Positions 13,835 through 27,352 of a DNA stretch of 64,000 nt are shown one piece after another. Numbering within the stretch: position 1 is the stretch's first letter; each line of letters starts with the position of its first letter. A model generated the notes under the pieces. The model saw nothing but the letters and a program-made list of their open reading frames with translations, was not told where the DNA came from and did not search any database. The stretch covers positions 1,426,001-1,490,000 of the forward strand of contig JAFEKR010000012.1 in the NCBI GenBank assembly GCA_019022495.1. The letters are read 5' to 3'. Source of the stretch: Epichloe hybrida. Lineage: Eukaryota; Ascomycota; Sordariomycetes; Hypocreales; Clavicipitaceae. The translations under genes were made by a program, and so were the position numbers.

Positions 13835-14513
13835 ATGTCTGAATTCTATCCAGAATCATCGTCTTTTATTTCAGATAATAATTCTGAGTCTTCTAGCCAA
13901 GTTTAAGCTATAAGACCTCTAGGATTATATAAAAAAAAACGCTGAAAATCAACCTAGCTATTAGTTTGCTTCAAAAGCATATATTTTCACTCATAATTTA
14001 TTTAATTTTCAGTTATCTGAAATTAAATATAATAAAGAGAGGGAAGTTAGATGCTTTTATACGTAAGATAGCTGCTCTTATAGCTTTAAATGTAAAGCTA
14101 AGAGATTTCAAGCTTCTAATGGTGTTAGCCACTATAAAGCTAAACATCCTGAGATTGCTACTTCTAAATTAGAAGAGAAAAAGCCTTTTAAAGTTACTTG
14201 TAAGTACTTTTATTTATTTACTATTATTTTCTTTTACTAACTATATATTAGTACCTGAAATCCAACAAGATTCACCCCCTAATACACAAGCCTCATTAAC
14301 CTCTTATTTTTCTATGAAAAGGCCTTGAAATAATACTATTATTAAGGAATTTTTATCTAAAAAAGCTGTTACTCTAGTTATTAAATTTATACTAGAGAAT
14401 AATATCCCATTTACTATTATTAATAGTAAATCCTTTTAGGAATTACTAGAATATTATTCTAGGTAAGTATTCCTTAAATTATAATAAGAAATAAAAGCTA
14501 ATTTAAACCTTAG

Positions 14514-14759
14514 TGTTATGGACTCGAGCTATGAGCTCGGGTTAAGTCTAGCTCTGGGAAGGCTCCGGAAAGTATGCGTATTATATACGTACTTTAGGTA
14601 GAGAGGTTAGGGCTTTGCGTAGACTACGCACGGACCGCACATAAGGGGATATATATTCGGATGCTATGTAATGTTAGTAAAGTTCTTCTTTCCTTCTGTA
14701 AGAATAATATTCTCATTCTGAACGCTTATACGCAGTAGCCATAAGGCCAGTTCCTAACA
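14514..14759. mobile_element. Solo LTR with 5-bp target duplication
   Basis: A 246-bp segment runs from TGTTATGGACTCGAG to CAGTTCCTAACA (TG..CA ends) and is flanked by CTTAG on both sides (14509-14513, 14760-14764). It contains CpG sites and a TATA-like stretch and is barely RIP-mutated, unlike the hAT-1 sequence around it. No matching LTR is seen elsewhere in the window. It fits a solo LTR left by LTR-LTR recombination of a retrotransposon that entered hAT-1. Confidence 0.85.
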
Positions 14760-16816
14760 CTTAGAAATAATAATATGGCTTCCTTACTAAACTATCGAAT
14801 AATTACACATAGAATTAATTCTATGTATAATTCCTCGAAGCATTAGATTATTCAGCAAATCTAACATCAGTTACAATATCAAGGTCTTATATCTATTCAA
14901 TTAGATATTTGGACATCTATAAATTCTAAGTCTTACTTAGGAGTTATAGCAAGTTAGATTAGCCGTACTTTTAAGCTTGAATATAAGCTTATAGGTAATA
15001 TCCCTTTTTTCTTATTATTTTTATTATAACTATTAATATTAATATTATAACTTATAGGCTTTGAATATTTATTAAATGCATATACTAGGGCTTATATTCA
15101 TCAATGCTTTAATAATCTTATTAAAGATTATAGTTTAGAGCCTAAGTATATCCTTAGGTAAGTTATTAATTCTAATTCCTAAACTAGTTATTAAAAAGAG
15201 AAGCTAACTTTATATAGTTTTACTAGGGATAATGGTTCTAATAATAATACTTTTATAACTTCTTATATTAATAAGAATTATAATAGTATTATTAATGAAC
15301 TATATAATATCCGATGTGTTGCACATGTTTTTAAAATTGTGGCAAAGGATATTATAACTGAATTTATTAAATCAACCTCTTCAAAGGAAGATTTAGAATC
15401 CTATAGGAATAGTGAATTTCTTTACTATTTCACAGAAGATATTTCTTCTATTAAGGAAAGGCAAGATTTTAAGGAATTTAAATCCTTAGCAAATGGTAAG
15501 TAATTTATTATAATTAGTATAATTACTTTTACTAATATTTCTATAGGCTTACTAGGCAAGGTTAAAAGACTTACTATTCTTATTAAGAATAACCAAGGAT
15601 TATATAAACTTTGGTTAAAGTCTTTACGAAAGGCTAAAAATAAAGGCTATATTGCTAGGAATTATAATATTACAAAAATTCCTTTAGGTAAGTCTTTTCT
15701 TCTTTTTATATTATTCTTATAAGTTATAACTAATCTATAATTTCTATAGCTAATGAAACTAGGTGGAATTCAACCTATAAGATAATTAATACTTCTTTAG
15801 AGCTTAAAGAAGCTATTATTCTTCTTAATAGGGAATCTAATATAGCTGCCTTAAAGGATGCTATGCTTACTGCCTAAGAATGGGCAGATTTAGCAACTTT
15901 AAGCAGTATATTAGAGGTTTTCTATGAACCTACTATTATACTTCAAAGCCAGAAGTATAATACTTTAGGTTTAGTCCCACTTTTTATTATTAGGATATAT
16001 AAATATCTTATTAATATAAAAGAGGACCAAGAGGCTTATAATCGTTAGGTAATTACTTTATAAATCCCCTTTTTCTCTTCTTTTTCTCTTTTTATTATAC
16101 TAATATATCATAGAAAGTTTATAACCCTTAAGGCAAGATCTTTATAGCCTCTATAAATAAAGGCTTAGATAAACTAAGTAATTATTTTCCACAAGATATG
16201 GATAATAATTACTACTTTGATAAGCCTTATTTATATGCTATGCTTCTAGATCCTAGGCTTAATCTTATTACTATACAAGATAGGCTTAAGTTATAAGAAA
16301 GAACTAGTAAAAGGCTACTAGAAGACTTACAACAAGAATATGATTCGTAAGTATTATTATTATTATTATTATTACTAATAGATTTAATAGGATTTTACCT
16401 ACCTATAAAGAGAATCAGGCTAATCAAAGCCTAGGCTCTAATAATTCAGAGTTAGAAAATACCCAATTTCAAGTGGAAATTGGAGGGCCAAGTCAGCCTA
16501 GGACTTTTAATAATCCTAGGCCTAAACCAGCCTCTAAGCTATAAAAAGGTTTATTTATGAACGAGAGAGATAAATCGATTCAAAAAAACAGAAAAAACAA
16601 GATTTCTACCTTTATTAAGCTAGAAGCTAAAGAAGATAAGGTAAGCTTAAGTCCCTTAGTACTATATTTATTTACTAATTATAGTATAGGAAGCAGAGCT
16701 TTGCACTACACTACACTACACTACACACTACACTACAAGGGAATTTTTTTACTACACTACACTACATGTAGTATTTTGTAGTATTTATAGTATTTGTAAT
16801 TTTTAGTAATATAATT

Positions 16817-16872
16817 ACTTATAATAGCTTATAATAGCTTATAATAGCTTATAATAGCTTATAATAGCTTAT
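16817..16872. repeat. Decamer array (AGCTTATAAT) in hAT-2
   Basis: About five head-to-tail copies of TTATAATAGC followed by an inverted relic. The same decamer forms arrays at equivalent distance from the ends of hAT-3 (25197-25306) and hAT-1 (34797-35115). Confidence 0.9.
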
Positions 16873-17075
16873 AGTTTATAAGCTACTATAAGCTATAATA
16901 AATTATATTAACTTATAATATTATTAGTGTTAAAGTTTAATTAAAATTAAATAGTAAATAAGTAACTAAAATATAAATATAAATAAGTATAAGGAAATTA
17001 CTATAGAAAAAGCTATACTTTTTAATTACTTAGTATTTTAAGCTTTTTAAATATATTAATAAAATAAAATACTTT

Positions 17076-17382
17076 TGTTGGATTCACAGGGTATTGAATT
17101 TAATGTAATACAGTCGTGAGCCTAAGGAATAGTATTGTCATTAATTATCTATTCTAGGCTACGTTATTTATTATTATAATTGATTGAGTTGTTCGAAAGG
17201 AGAGGTAAAAAGCTAGAAGTTATAATACATAAAGGGAAAAGGGGTTGCGCGTTTATATCCCTATATTTCCTAGCTAATTAACATACTAGGTTATAGGTTA
17301 CGTGTGGGGTCCGCGCGCGGCCTAAGCTTCTGCTAGGTAATTACGGCTACGACGCGCAATTAATATCACCTTTGTTCTAACA
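17076..17382 (-). repeat. 3' LTR of copia-2
   Basis: Plus-strand ends TGTTGGATTC...TTCTAACA. The outer (left) half keeps CpA/CpG sites, such as CACAGGGTATTGAATTTAAT and CAGTCGTG, that are mutated in the 5' LTR; its inner half shows the reverse. Confidence 0.93.
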
Positions 17383-17479
17383 CTAGAACTTCTCTCTTTT
17401 AATATGATTATTAATATATAATATTAATCATAGAAATAAAAAAGGAAAGATAGATTAAGAATATAATTAACAAGGGATG

Positions 17480-20400
17480 TAAGGAAAAGAACTCATAGCC
17501 TATCTAGGCATATAGTTACTAATAAAAGGGAAATAATAATCTCGCTTAGCTTATAAGCCTGTGTAAGGATAAGTAAGTCCTTCTAAATCCCTTCTTTTCC
17601 TTAAAATAACATATATACCACACCTTAGCGCGTATATAATATCTTCCTTCTCCTTAGTAATACCTTTATCCTCTTACGCACCACTATTATTTTCTATAGT
17701 CCACTAGGAGGGCCTAGTAGGCTAGCGTGGTTATAGCTACTAGGGATATTAACTATAAGGGCGTAGATCCCCTATATATTACTATCTTATCCCCGTGGCT
17801 ATCCTCCTAGAGAATTACCTTTTCCTCTTACCACACATATATTACGCGTAAGTAACCTATCCCTCTATCTAGATAGTTATCTAGTTAGTTAAGATAAAGC
17901 TCTTAAGGGCCTTATTAAGTAATACCTTTATAAAAGCATTAGCTAGGTTATTCTCTTTATTAATCTATTAGATCTTATAGAGTTCTTAGCGTTTATATAA
18001 CTATTAAAGGGCTATAATATTAATTATTAGGCGTTTCTCCTTTATTATACTAAGCTTAATAAGGCACTTATATAAGGAGTATAAATCTGTATATATAATA
18101 ACTAGGATCTTTAGGAGCTTTAGTTAGTTAGTAACTAAGTTTAGGGTAATTATAATTATATAAGCCATATTAACACTAGTTACTATACCATAGACTTCTA
18201 AGGCAAGCACGCTTTGCGTGACTCTCTTACTCTTTGTTAAGCTAAAGTGTATAATATTACCTTTAATTATAAACTTGCTATTAGTGTAGTCTTTATTCGC
18301 TAGGATAAGTATATATCCTAGTTATAAGGATAGGTCCTAGTTATTAGTAAAGGATTTATTTATAAAAGCAAAGAGCTTTGCCTTCTTAAGGTTAATTAGG
18401 ATAAACATCAGACCTCTCTCTAGGTAATCTATCTGCTATTTTAGGCGGCGATTAAGGGCTTTTACATCCTCTGGGGTTAGCTCCTAGTGTTATGTAGTAA
18501 TAGATAGGTTAAAGCAAGCCTCTAGTTAGTAAATTAAGGTAATATAAGCGCCTTAGGCCCTCTACTTAACATATTTGCGCTTTAAGTTAGTTATTAGAAC
18601 TAACTCTAACTTATTGCTTTGCCCTTTTTACTAGATCTTAATAGTATTATTCTCTAGTAAGATAATACTACTATTAAATATAAGAGAGTAGTCCTAAGTT
18701 AGGAATTACTTTGGCTTTGCGTTAAAGCTTACTATAGTAAGCTAGGTCTCTTCCTTCTTAGAGAACTTCTTATCTAAGAGGCTAATTATGTTATTAGTCT
18801 ACATTCTAACGCAAGCAAAGTCAGGGCTTTCCTTCGTAGTCACAAGCAGGCATAGATTATACGTAGAGGTTTCTATCTAGAGGTTCTCTCTATAATGCTT
18901 ATAATACATAACCTACTAGTGTATTCTTACCTTTACAAGCCTATAGAGGGGTTTTATAACCCTTAAGATTATACTAGGCAGGTAAAGATACTATATCTGA
19001 ATTAGTAAGCGCGCTAGGATTAGCCACTCTAGCAATATATAGGCCTATACATAAGCCTAATAGATATCTCTTAGCTAGATAAGAAATTTCCTTAATCTTA
19101 CTAACGGGGCTATTGTAAGGATAAGACGTTAGCTCGCGCGTTAAATTATTAGGGCCTATGTGAGAATAGCCTGTTTCCCTTTATCCTCACACCCTTGGAT
19201 TATAAGGCATGACTTTTTGTAGGGTTCTGTTATCTTGCCCTTAATCTTATTAATAATCCAGGAATTAAAGATTTAAATTCCACTATGTTCTTCCTTATTA
19301 AATATAATAAATTTAAACATACCTTGCTTAATTAGAGCGTTAATTTCCGTTTTTATTAACAGCTTAAAAGGTTTACCTAGGGTCTTAATGATTCCTTCCT
19401 TACATAGCTTAATTATAAGAGCTAGGTTACTATATTCTTTCGCTAATAGGAAGGTATTAGCACCTTAAGGCATTACAGGAGGGTTCTTCCGTGGCCTTCC
19501 GTGTCCTTACTTTAATAGTATTAGCAGCACTGTATTCTTATCATAGGCCTCTTACCCTTTTTCTCCTTTCTCTTTACTAGGCTTCGCTATCTTTTTTACA
19601 CTAGGATTATTATAGTAAGGCTTAATAGATATTAACCTAAAGGTCTTTAGGCCTCTAGGTATATTAAGTATATAGCTTTCTCTAGTAATCGCTAGTAGCT
19701 TATACAAACCTACCTATCCCTTGCCTTCTTACTAAACCTTAACCTTTAATCTAAGCAGTAAGCTAAGGGTCTTTAAGGTATCTAGGCTATTACGTTTAGT
19801 AAGGGCCTTATTAACCTTCTAGATAGTGTAAAGTCTCTTAATTTCTTTAGTAGCCTTCTATACTATAATCACATACTATATAATATTAGGTAATAGCAAG
19901 GACTTATTTATTATATATAAGTAAGCTCTAAAGATAAGGAGGGTTAGAATAAGGCTATTAGGGCCTGCGGTGTTATTTAGGGCCTTAATTACTATTTAAA
20001 GGGCAACAGGTTCTAGCATTATAAGGTATTCGCATCTAATAATATTATAGGCTCTTTAGAGCGGCTTATAATACCTTTTAACCTTCCCTATACTATAGTG
20101 CGCCTTAATAGGGACTTCCTTAATTAAAATTAACATTAAAGCTATAAATTATCTGAATTTATTACTATAGAAGTTTATTCTAGCGTTTATAATAATAAAG
20201 TCTAGGGGGGCCTAGGTAAGCATTAATCTAGTATATTCGGAGGGCTTCCTAGGTTATTTTCGTAGAGATATTATTAAGGAATTTTACTATATTAAACGCT
20301 ATAGCCATATCTATAGCGTGGAGTGTAGGGCGGTTACTATCTAAGTAAAAGACATTTACTATTACTTTATAATTAAAGCTATACTTATCCTTAAGGGTGA

Positions 20401-23400
20401 ACTTAAAGTAATTAGGGCTATCTACATATATTTAGTATTAGTAGCAGATTCTTATTAGCTCCCTAATAGCTTTAATGTTAATATTATGCCCTAATTTACA
20501 AAGAACCTTATATAAACGTTAGATTAATAGATGTCTAAAGTAGTAATATAATTACTATAGCTCGCCTTCTATAAGGTAGCTCTAAGCAACTACTTCTTCT
20601 TTCTATATAAGAAGCATCTAGGCGTAGCCCTATTTACGTATAATAAGTACTTTAATGTTTCCTTATTATAGTGTATTCTTAGAGATATTAAAGTTAATCT
20701 TCAGATAGTCTATATTATTAAGGGATAAAAGAAATAGAGTGTTTATAGGGATAACCGAAAAGAGAATATTTCCGAAGGGAGTAGGTATATTAGCTACTCT
20801 AAGCGTAATAATCAGGTCTCCCGCGCTAAATCTAACTAATGCCTTTTTCTCTATTAATTTATTAAGCTACAATGTAAGTATCTAATATTACAAAGTAAGA
20901 AATTAAGGGTATCTTACTATAAAGAACTTTGCGGCTCCTATATTAGGTATAATCCCTTAGAATATCACATAGGAATAGCGATCTTCTAATATAAACGTCA
21001 CTAGGGCTTTATTCATAAGTTCCTGCTAAAAGGGGTTTTCTTTACTTAGACTATAATAAGCTACTTGCCTTATTAGGAATTAAACCGTTTTCTCGCTATT
21101 AATCTACGTTCCGTGCGTAAAGAAGCTTATAGGTACTAGCCTATTTGTATTATTAGGGCTGTTATTAAATCCAATGCTTTTTATATACTAAGCGATCTTA
21201 TTATTAACAGGGGTTTAAGACTTATATTCTCCCTTGTACTAAGTAAGAAATAAATAATATAAGTTATTAGCCAGATCTATAAGGTAGTGATTCTTAAAGT
21301 ATTAAAATGCCTTCTTATAGTCCTCTTTAGGGTGCTTAAATAACTAGCATCCTTCCTTACTATATATATAGCACTTCTTTATACAGGGAGTACCTCCTCT
21401 TCCTTATAGTTTTAAGGGGTATTAGGTCTCTTTTCTATTTCTATTATATCTTTAGTTAGTCTAGAATTACTCTAGGGTTATAGCTTTAGTTAGTAACTAT
21501 TAATAGTTCTTCTTCTTTTCCTTAATAAGGTAAAGGGTTATTCTAATCCATTCATAGAACTCTTATAGTCTATCTAGTAGATTTATAATTACTTCTTTAC
21601 ACTCTAAAATACTATAATAGGCTTTAATAAGTTAATTCTAGAGTGCCCTTTTAGTTTAGCTTACTTTAGGCATTACTTATTATAAGATAGCTAGTCTTTC
21701 TATAAGTTTATTAAAGTATTTAATTATTAACTTACTTAGGTTATTATTTACTATTCCTTATAGGGAAGTGTTATTCTATTCTAGTAAATATCTTTACTAT
21801 ATATCCTTAGTTTTAAATTATTCTCTTATATAGCTAATAAGCGTAAGGAGATCTTATGGTTATCTAGGTTTAGAGAGGTGGTCTATATAGTATTATAGTG
21901 CTTTACCTTTAAGTATAACCTTAAAAGCATAACTAGCTTATTTAGGCTAGATATTAAGTAACTTACACTTTTTATAGAATGTTTAAAGCTTTAATTTAAG
22001 GATATTATAGTTATTAGCACTATAGAGTTATTCTTTAAGGTATACCTTAGATAGGTTAATAATTTACTTTAGTAAAGGTCTCTAGGTCTATAGGGGTTCT
22101 CTAGGTGTCTCCCTTTATATTTATAAAAGGGGTAGTAAGGTTTTTAGGAAGTAAGAGAGTAGCTTTATAAGTAATACCCTTAGGGCTTATTATTCCCTCT
22201 AATCCTTCTCTTCCTTATATTAGGAAGGAGAAATTATAGCTCTTTAAGCTATGCTAACTAGGGCACTACTAGCCCTAGATAGCATAGGTTACCTCTATTA
22301 GTAACTCTCCTGCTTAGGGGTATTATTAGTAGTGTTACTAGGGTAATACTACTAACTTACCTCTAGTAAAGGTATAGGTAGGGGAGTTACTTATAAATGC
22401 TTATAAATAGTATCCTTAGGTAGTCTTAACTCTAGGTTAATTAACTTTCCTAGGGGAGATTAGCTAGGCCTTCCTAGAGGGAATTAACTTAGTTTTCCTA
22501 GGGGAGTCTAGCTTATTAATCCTTTTAATAGTAATTATACTAATAAGTAAGGTAATAGGGTAGGTTGCCTAGTTCTAATATTACTATTATCTAGTAGATT
22601 ATAGAAAAACTCTTTATTCTATAGGTTCTTTTAGAAGCCTATATACTTCTTCCTAGCCTCTTTAATTTCTTTAAGAGTCTAAAATCTAAATTCTTCTTAG
22701 TTTACTACTTCTTTAAGGTTATTTACTATCTTAGTACCTCTTCTAATAGTTATATACACTCTGTTATAAAGAAAATAGTCTTAAAGTCTATTCTATAAAA
22801 GGTCTTTTCCTTCTATAAACTTATCCCTTAACTATTTGTAAAAGTTATTACTAAATTTAAAGAATAGTATTCTTCTAAATAACCCTTACTTCTTATATTA
22901 TTTAGTCTTTATAAGAATATAAAGACTAATTTCCTTAGGTATTCTTATCTCTTTATATTTAGAACTTCCTATTTATTAAAGTAGTTCTTCTATAATGTGT
23001 TATTAAAGCCTTATAGAGATATAGGGGTATAGGTTAGTGTAGACAGGGGTTTTTCCTTTATTAAGGTATTTATTATTATCTCCTATTTTAATACCTTCTA
23101 TAGTATTATTATAGCTATTAGTCTTGCTAGGAACTCTAAATTAACTAGAGGTCCTAGACAGTCCAGGTGCATCTAATATTATAATTAAGTAAGGGAGGCA
23201 GATCTTATAATATAAGGAGGGAAAGGGGTATAACTATAATAATATAACGTTTTTTAGATATAAAGGATTATAAGGTAAGGCAGTTAACTTTAAATACGTA
23301 ATAGAACATATAATAAAGAAAGATAAGGGGATAGCTTAGCTACTAGTATTAAACCTTTCTTTATTATTTTAAAGTCTATATAAATATAGATATTAATACT

Positions 23401-23560
23401 AAAGTAAGAAAAGAGCTATATTATACCTTTCTATTAGCATAACTTATTATTAAACATAGCCCTTCTATTATATAGGGTAAGTTATTATTAGATAAGCTAC
23501 CTCTTCTAATTAACCTTACTAATCTATAGTGTTTAAAGACTATGTAGTTATCTATAAAGG
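17480..23560 (-). pseudogene. copia-2 Gag-Pol remnant
   Basis: The minus strand around 19200-18870 reads as copia reverse transcriptase: a segment like LIIQGCEDKGKQAILT, then LRDIY-AYV, then VIKPLYRLVK followed by HWWVMYYKHYREN. These match the copia pattern around the 'PLYG' box, with Gly changed to Arg and several Gln codons to stops. RNase H should be to the left (17500-18850), integrase and Gag to the right (about 19900-23500). No open frame survives. Confidence 0.8.
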
Positions 23561-23574
23561 TAACCACTAATTAG

Positions 23575-23881
23575 TATTAGATTTACAGGGTATTAAATTT
23601 AATATAATATAGTTATAAGCCTAAGGAATAGTATTGTTATTAATTATTTATTCTAGGCTACATTATTTGTTATTATAATTAATTAAGTTATTTAAAAGGA
23701 GAGGTAAAAAGCTAGAAGTTATAATATATAAAGGGAAAAGGGGTTACGCGTTTGTGTCCCTATATTTCCTAGCTAATTAACGTGCTAGGTTATAAGTTAC
23801 GTGTGGGGTCCGCGCGCAGCCCGAGCTTCTGCTAGGTAATTGCGGCTACGACGCGCGATTGATATCACCTTTGTTCCAACA
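23575..23881 (-). repeat. 5' LTR of copia-2
   Basis: Minus-strand start TGTTGGAACAAAGGTGATATC. The outer (right) 120 bases are CpG-rich and unmutated (GGGGTCCGCGCGCAGCCCG); the inner (left) part is heavily converted to TA. Confidence 0.93.
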
Positions 23882-23984
23882 ACTTTTCTTTCTTATATTT
23901 TTTAAAATAATAATAATAGTAATAATAAATTTAATATCTCTTTTTAAGAAATAATTCTATAACTAATTAAAAAAAAGTATAAAC

Positions 23985-24420
23985 TCTAAGTAAAAGGCAA
24001 CTATAAGGACCCACTTTAGACCCGCTTTTATTAATACCTCCTTTTTCTAAGACTAGATTATAGAAAAAAGCATAAAAGTTATTAGGAAGTAGAGGGATAA
24101 TTATAAGGACCCACTTTAGACCCACTTTTATTAATACCTCCTTTTTCTAAGACTAGATTATAGAAAAAAGCATAAAAGTTATTAGGAAGTAGAGGTATAA
24201 TTATAAGGACCCACTTTAGACCCACTTTTATTAATACCTCCTTTTTCTAAGACTATATTATAGAAAAGCATAAAGGTTATTAGTAAGTAAAGGTATAATT
24301 ATAAGGACTTACTTTAGACCCACTTTTATTAATATATCTTTTTCTTTAGACGAATTTATAGAAAAAGCATAGAAACTATTAGTAAATAAAAGGTATAGTT
24401 AATAAGGTTTACTTTTAAAC
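23985..24420. repeat. ~99-bp tandem repeat in hAT-2, 4 to 5 units
   Basis: Each unit has AAGGACCCACTTTAGACCC, then CTCCTTTTTCTAAGACTA, then an AT-rich spacer; units start near 24003, 24104, 24205, 24300 and (degenerate) 24396. The GACCCACTTTT core also occurs in the ~97-bp tandem repeat of hAT-3 and, inverted, before the hAT-1 transposase. Confidence 0.88.
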
Positions 24421-25196
24421 CTACTTTTTAGTATAATATATAGCTAAGTAAGTAAGCTAAACATAGTATATATTCTTAAGCTTACTTTTAAAGCTTTTTT
24501 TTCTAATTTTAGTAATAAAGGAAAATATATTATATTTCTTTTTAATATTATAAGAATAATATTCTCGCTACTTTTTCAAAGCTTTTTTAAGGGTTTTTAC
24601 ATTTCTTTTAACTTAAAAAACCTAAAAACTTAATATAATTATTTATAATTATAATAAAAGAAAATATATAGCTAAAAACCCTTCTATAATATAAAGTAAA
24701 AAGTTTTATTTATTATAAATAGCTTATCTTTATAAATATATTATTATTAGATTTATTATCCTATTTATATATAATAGTAAATAATTTCTTTAGGGTAATG
24801 TTGGTTACACGAAGGGATTGGTATGCACTAGTGCAACGTAGGGTCAGGTTTAATAATATAATAAGGTCTAAGGATTAAAGCTATCTATAGCGTTATATAG
24901 CCACAAGAAAAGGGGGACGCGAGTCACGTGTATACCTCGCGTACGGGTGCAGCTAATCATAGTACGGCGCTACCGCACATGCTCCACTTTCCTAGTGGTT
25001 AACCTAATGTTAACCTAGTTATTATAACCAGAGCATTGCAATACAATACAATACATTACACAATACAATACATCCAAAATTTTACAATACAATACAATAC
25101 ATGTATTATTTGTATTGTTTTGTATTTTTTTTTCTTTTTTTTCTTTTTTTTAGTTTTAAGTAAATTCCTTAATTATAAGGTATATATAGTTAATAT

Positions 25197-25306
25197 AATA
25201 GCTTATAATAGCTTATAATAGCTTATAATAGCTTATAATAGCTTATAATAGCTTATAATAGCTTATAATAGCTTATAATAGCTTATAATAGCTTATAATA
25301 GCTTAT
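25197..25306. repeat. Decamer array (GCTTATAATA), about 11 units, in hAT-3
   Basis: Perfect head-to-tail GCTTATAATA repeats beginning about 170 bases from the hAT-3 left end, equivalent to the arrays in hAT-1 and hAT-2. Confidence 0.97.
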
Positions 25307-25569
25307 ATATATTATATATTACTTTTATTACTTATATAACTTATATAACTTAAAAATATTATAAGTGTTAAAGTTTAATTAAAATAAATAAGTAATAAAT
25401 AAATATAATATAAATATAAGTATTTATAAGTAAATTACTATAGAAAAAGCTAGACTTTTTAGTTATTTAGTGTTTAAAGGGTTTTTAAAATATTAATAAA
25501 ATAAAATTCGTTTCTTTTTTATGTTTTTTAATATTATACTATTTATAATTTTATACTAATAAAAAGTAA

Positions 25570-26195
25570 GTCCTAATATAACTATAAGACTTACTTAAGT
25601 ATATTTCTCTCTTTTAAACTAAAATTATATAACTAAGCAAAGAGATTACTATATTTATAGTATAACTAATAAGACTTACTTTTAGACTTACTTTTTTATA
25701 TATATTTCTTTTTAGCTAGAATTATATAACTAAGTAAAGAGATAATACTAGGTTTATAGTGTAACTAATGAGGCCTATTTTAGACTTACTTTTGTATATA
25801 TGTTTTTTAAGCTAGAATTATATAACTAAGTAAAGAGATAATACTAGGTTTATAGTGTAACTAATGAGGCCTACTTTTAGACCCGCTTTTGTATATATGT
25901 TTTTTTAAGCTAGAATTATATAACTAAGTAAAGAGATAATACTAGGTTTATAGTATAACTAATAGGACCCACTTTTAGACCCACTTCTGTATATATGTTT
26001 TTTAAGCTAGAATTATATAACTAAGTAAAGAGATAATACTAGGTTTATAGTATAACTAATAGGACCCACTTTTAGACCCACTTCTGTATATATGTTTTTT
26101 TAGCTAGAATTATATAACTAAGTAAAGAGATAATACTAGGTTTATAGTATAACTAATAGGACCCACTTTTAGATCCACTTTTAAAAACACTTTAT
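25570..26195. repeat. ~97-bp tandem repeat in hAT-3, about 6 units
   Basis: Units contain GCTAGAATTATATAACTAAG, then AGATAATACTAGG, then an ACCCACTTTTAGACCCACTT-like core, then TGTATATATG and a T run. Starts near 25613, 25713, 25808, 25907, 26003 and 26099. Units in the middle keep the GACCC motifs best. Confidence 0.92.
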
Positions 26196-26847
26196 AACTA
26201 AGTAAGTAAGCTAAAAGTAGTATAAATAATTAAACTTACTTTTAAAGCTTATTTATTTATTTACTTAATATTAAAAAAAATAGTATATATATTATAATTA
26301 TTCTTTATATAATATTTTAACCTTTCTTTATAAACTTTTCCTAGGTTTTTTTCCTTCTCTTTTAGTTTAAAGAAGGTTAAAAGCTAATATAATTTATTAT
26401 AATTATAATAAAATAGTTTAATAGTAAAAGAAGTATTTATTAAATAAGGATTAATTTTCTCTTTATAATAAATTCCTTATATATATAAGTATATTTTTAT
26501 TAGAGTTTTAATCTTATTTATTTAGAATTATAAATTATTTCTTTAGGGTAAATATTATATTTAAAGTAAAAAAACTATATTAAAATATATAGTAAATCTT
26601 AAAAAGAAGCTAGAAAGATAAATTAACCTTTAAAATATAGAGAATAAATATTACTATAAGTTAAGCCTAGATAATACTATTTATAGCTACCCTATATATA
26701 TATATAGCTTAATAGTCTAAATTAGCTAAAACTTTATAATTCTATAACTAAATACCTAAATAGTATAAAAATTTAAGGATATCTTATTTAGATTATATGA
26801 AAAATCTACTATATAATAAGTATATATACTACCTTACCTTTTTAACA

Positions 26848-27352
26848 ATATATTGTATTGTATTGTATTGTATTGTATTGTATTGTATTGTAATGTATTG
26901 TATTGTATTGTATTATAATGTATTTTTATATAATAAATAATTATAATAAATTATAGAAAATAGATGTAAGCATAGGAAGACCCTTAATATATTAAGAAAA
27001 AAGCATTCTTTAAATTAGATATAAAATAATATTACTAAGATATTATATATTCAAAATAAGCTTACTTTTCTAAATAAGCTAAAACTTTATAGATTTTTAA
27101 AAAAATAACTAAATTATATATAAAAATAAGGTTACTATAATTAGATTACTTAAAAAAACTACTATATAATAAATTTATATAAGACCCCACTTTTAATTTT
27201 CTCTAACAATACATTGTATTGTATGTATTGTATTGTATTGTATTGTATTTTTAATACAATACAATACACAATACAATACATAGGGCAATACAATACAATA
27301 CAATACATCGAAGGGCCAAAAAATACAATACAATACAATACAACAATGCTCT
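26848..27352. repeat. TATTG/CAATA pentamer arrays at the right side of hAT-3
   Basis: A TATTG run at about 26850-26925, a second at 27205-27250, then inverted CAATA runs up to the right end (27250-27345). These can fold into long hairpins and mirror the left subterminal CAATA runs (25038-25100). Confidence 0.9.

Larger units (their letters stand above)
17076..23881 (-). mobile_element. Complete Ty1/copia retrotransposon copia-2, RIP-inactivated
   Basis: Two LTRs of 307 bp (17076-17382 and 23575-23881) enclose an internal region. The 5-bp duplication ACTTT flanks the element (17071-17075, 23882-23886). On the minus strand the order is 5' LTR (right), candidate primer site CTAATTAGTGGTTACC, coding region, polypurine tract AAAAGAGAGAAGTTCTAG, 3' LTR (left). 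The RT region is recognisable around 18870-19200. It sits inside hAT-2. Confidence 0.95.

Noticed and set aside
13966..14172. 68-codon open frame at the start of hAT-1 coding region
   Set aside because: It is in the wrong frame; the BED-finger remnant is read in another frame of the same DNA.
16557..16781. 74-codon plus-strand open frame
   Set aside because: It starts in the hAT-1 transposase remnant and runs across the hAT-2 terminal repeats, so its end is a chimera of two transposons.
25036..25218. 60-codon open frame in hAT-3
   Set aside because: Composed of CAATA repeats and a T run; no protein features.
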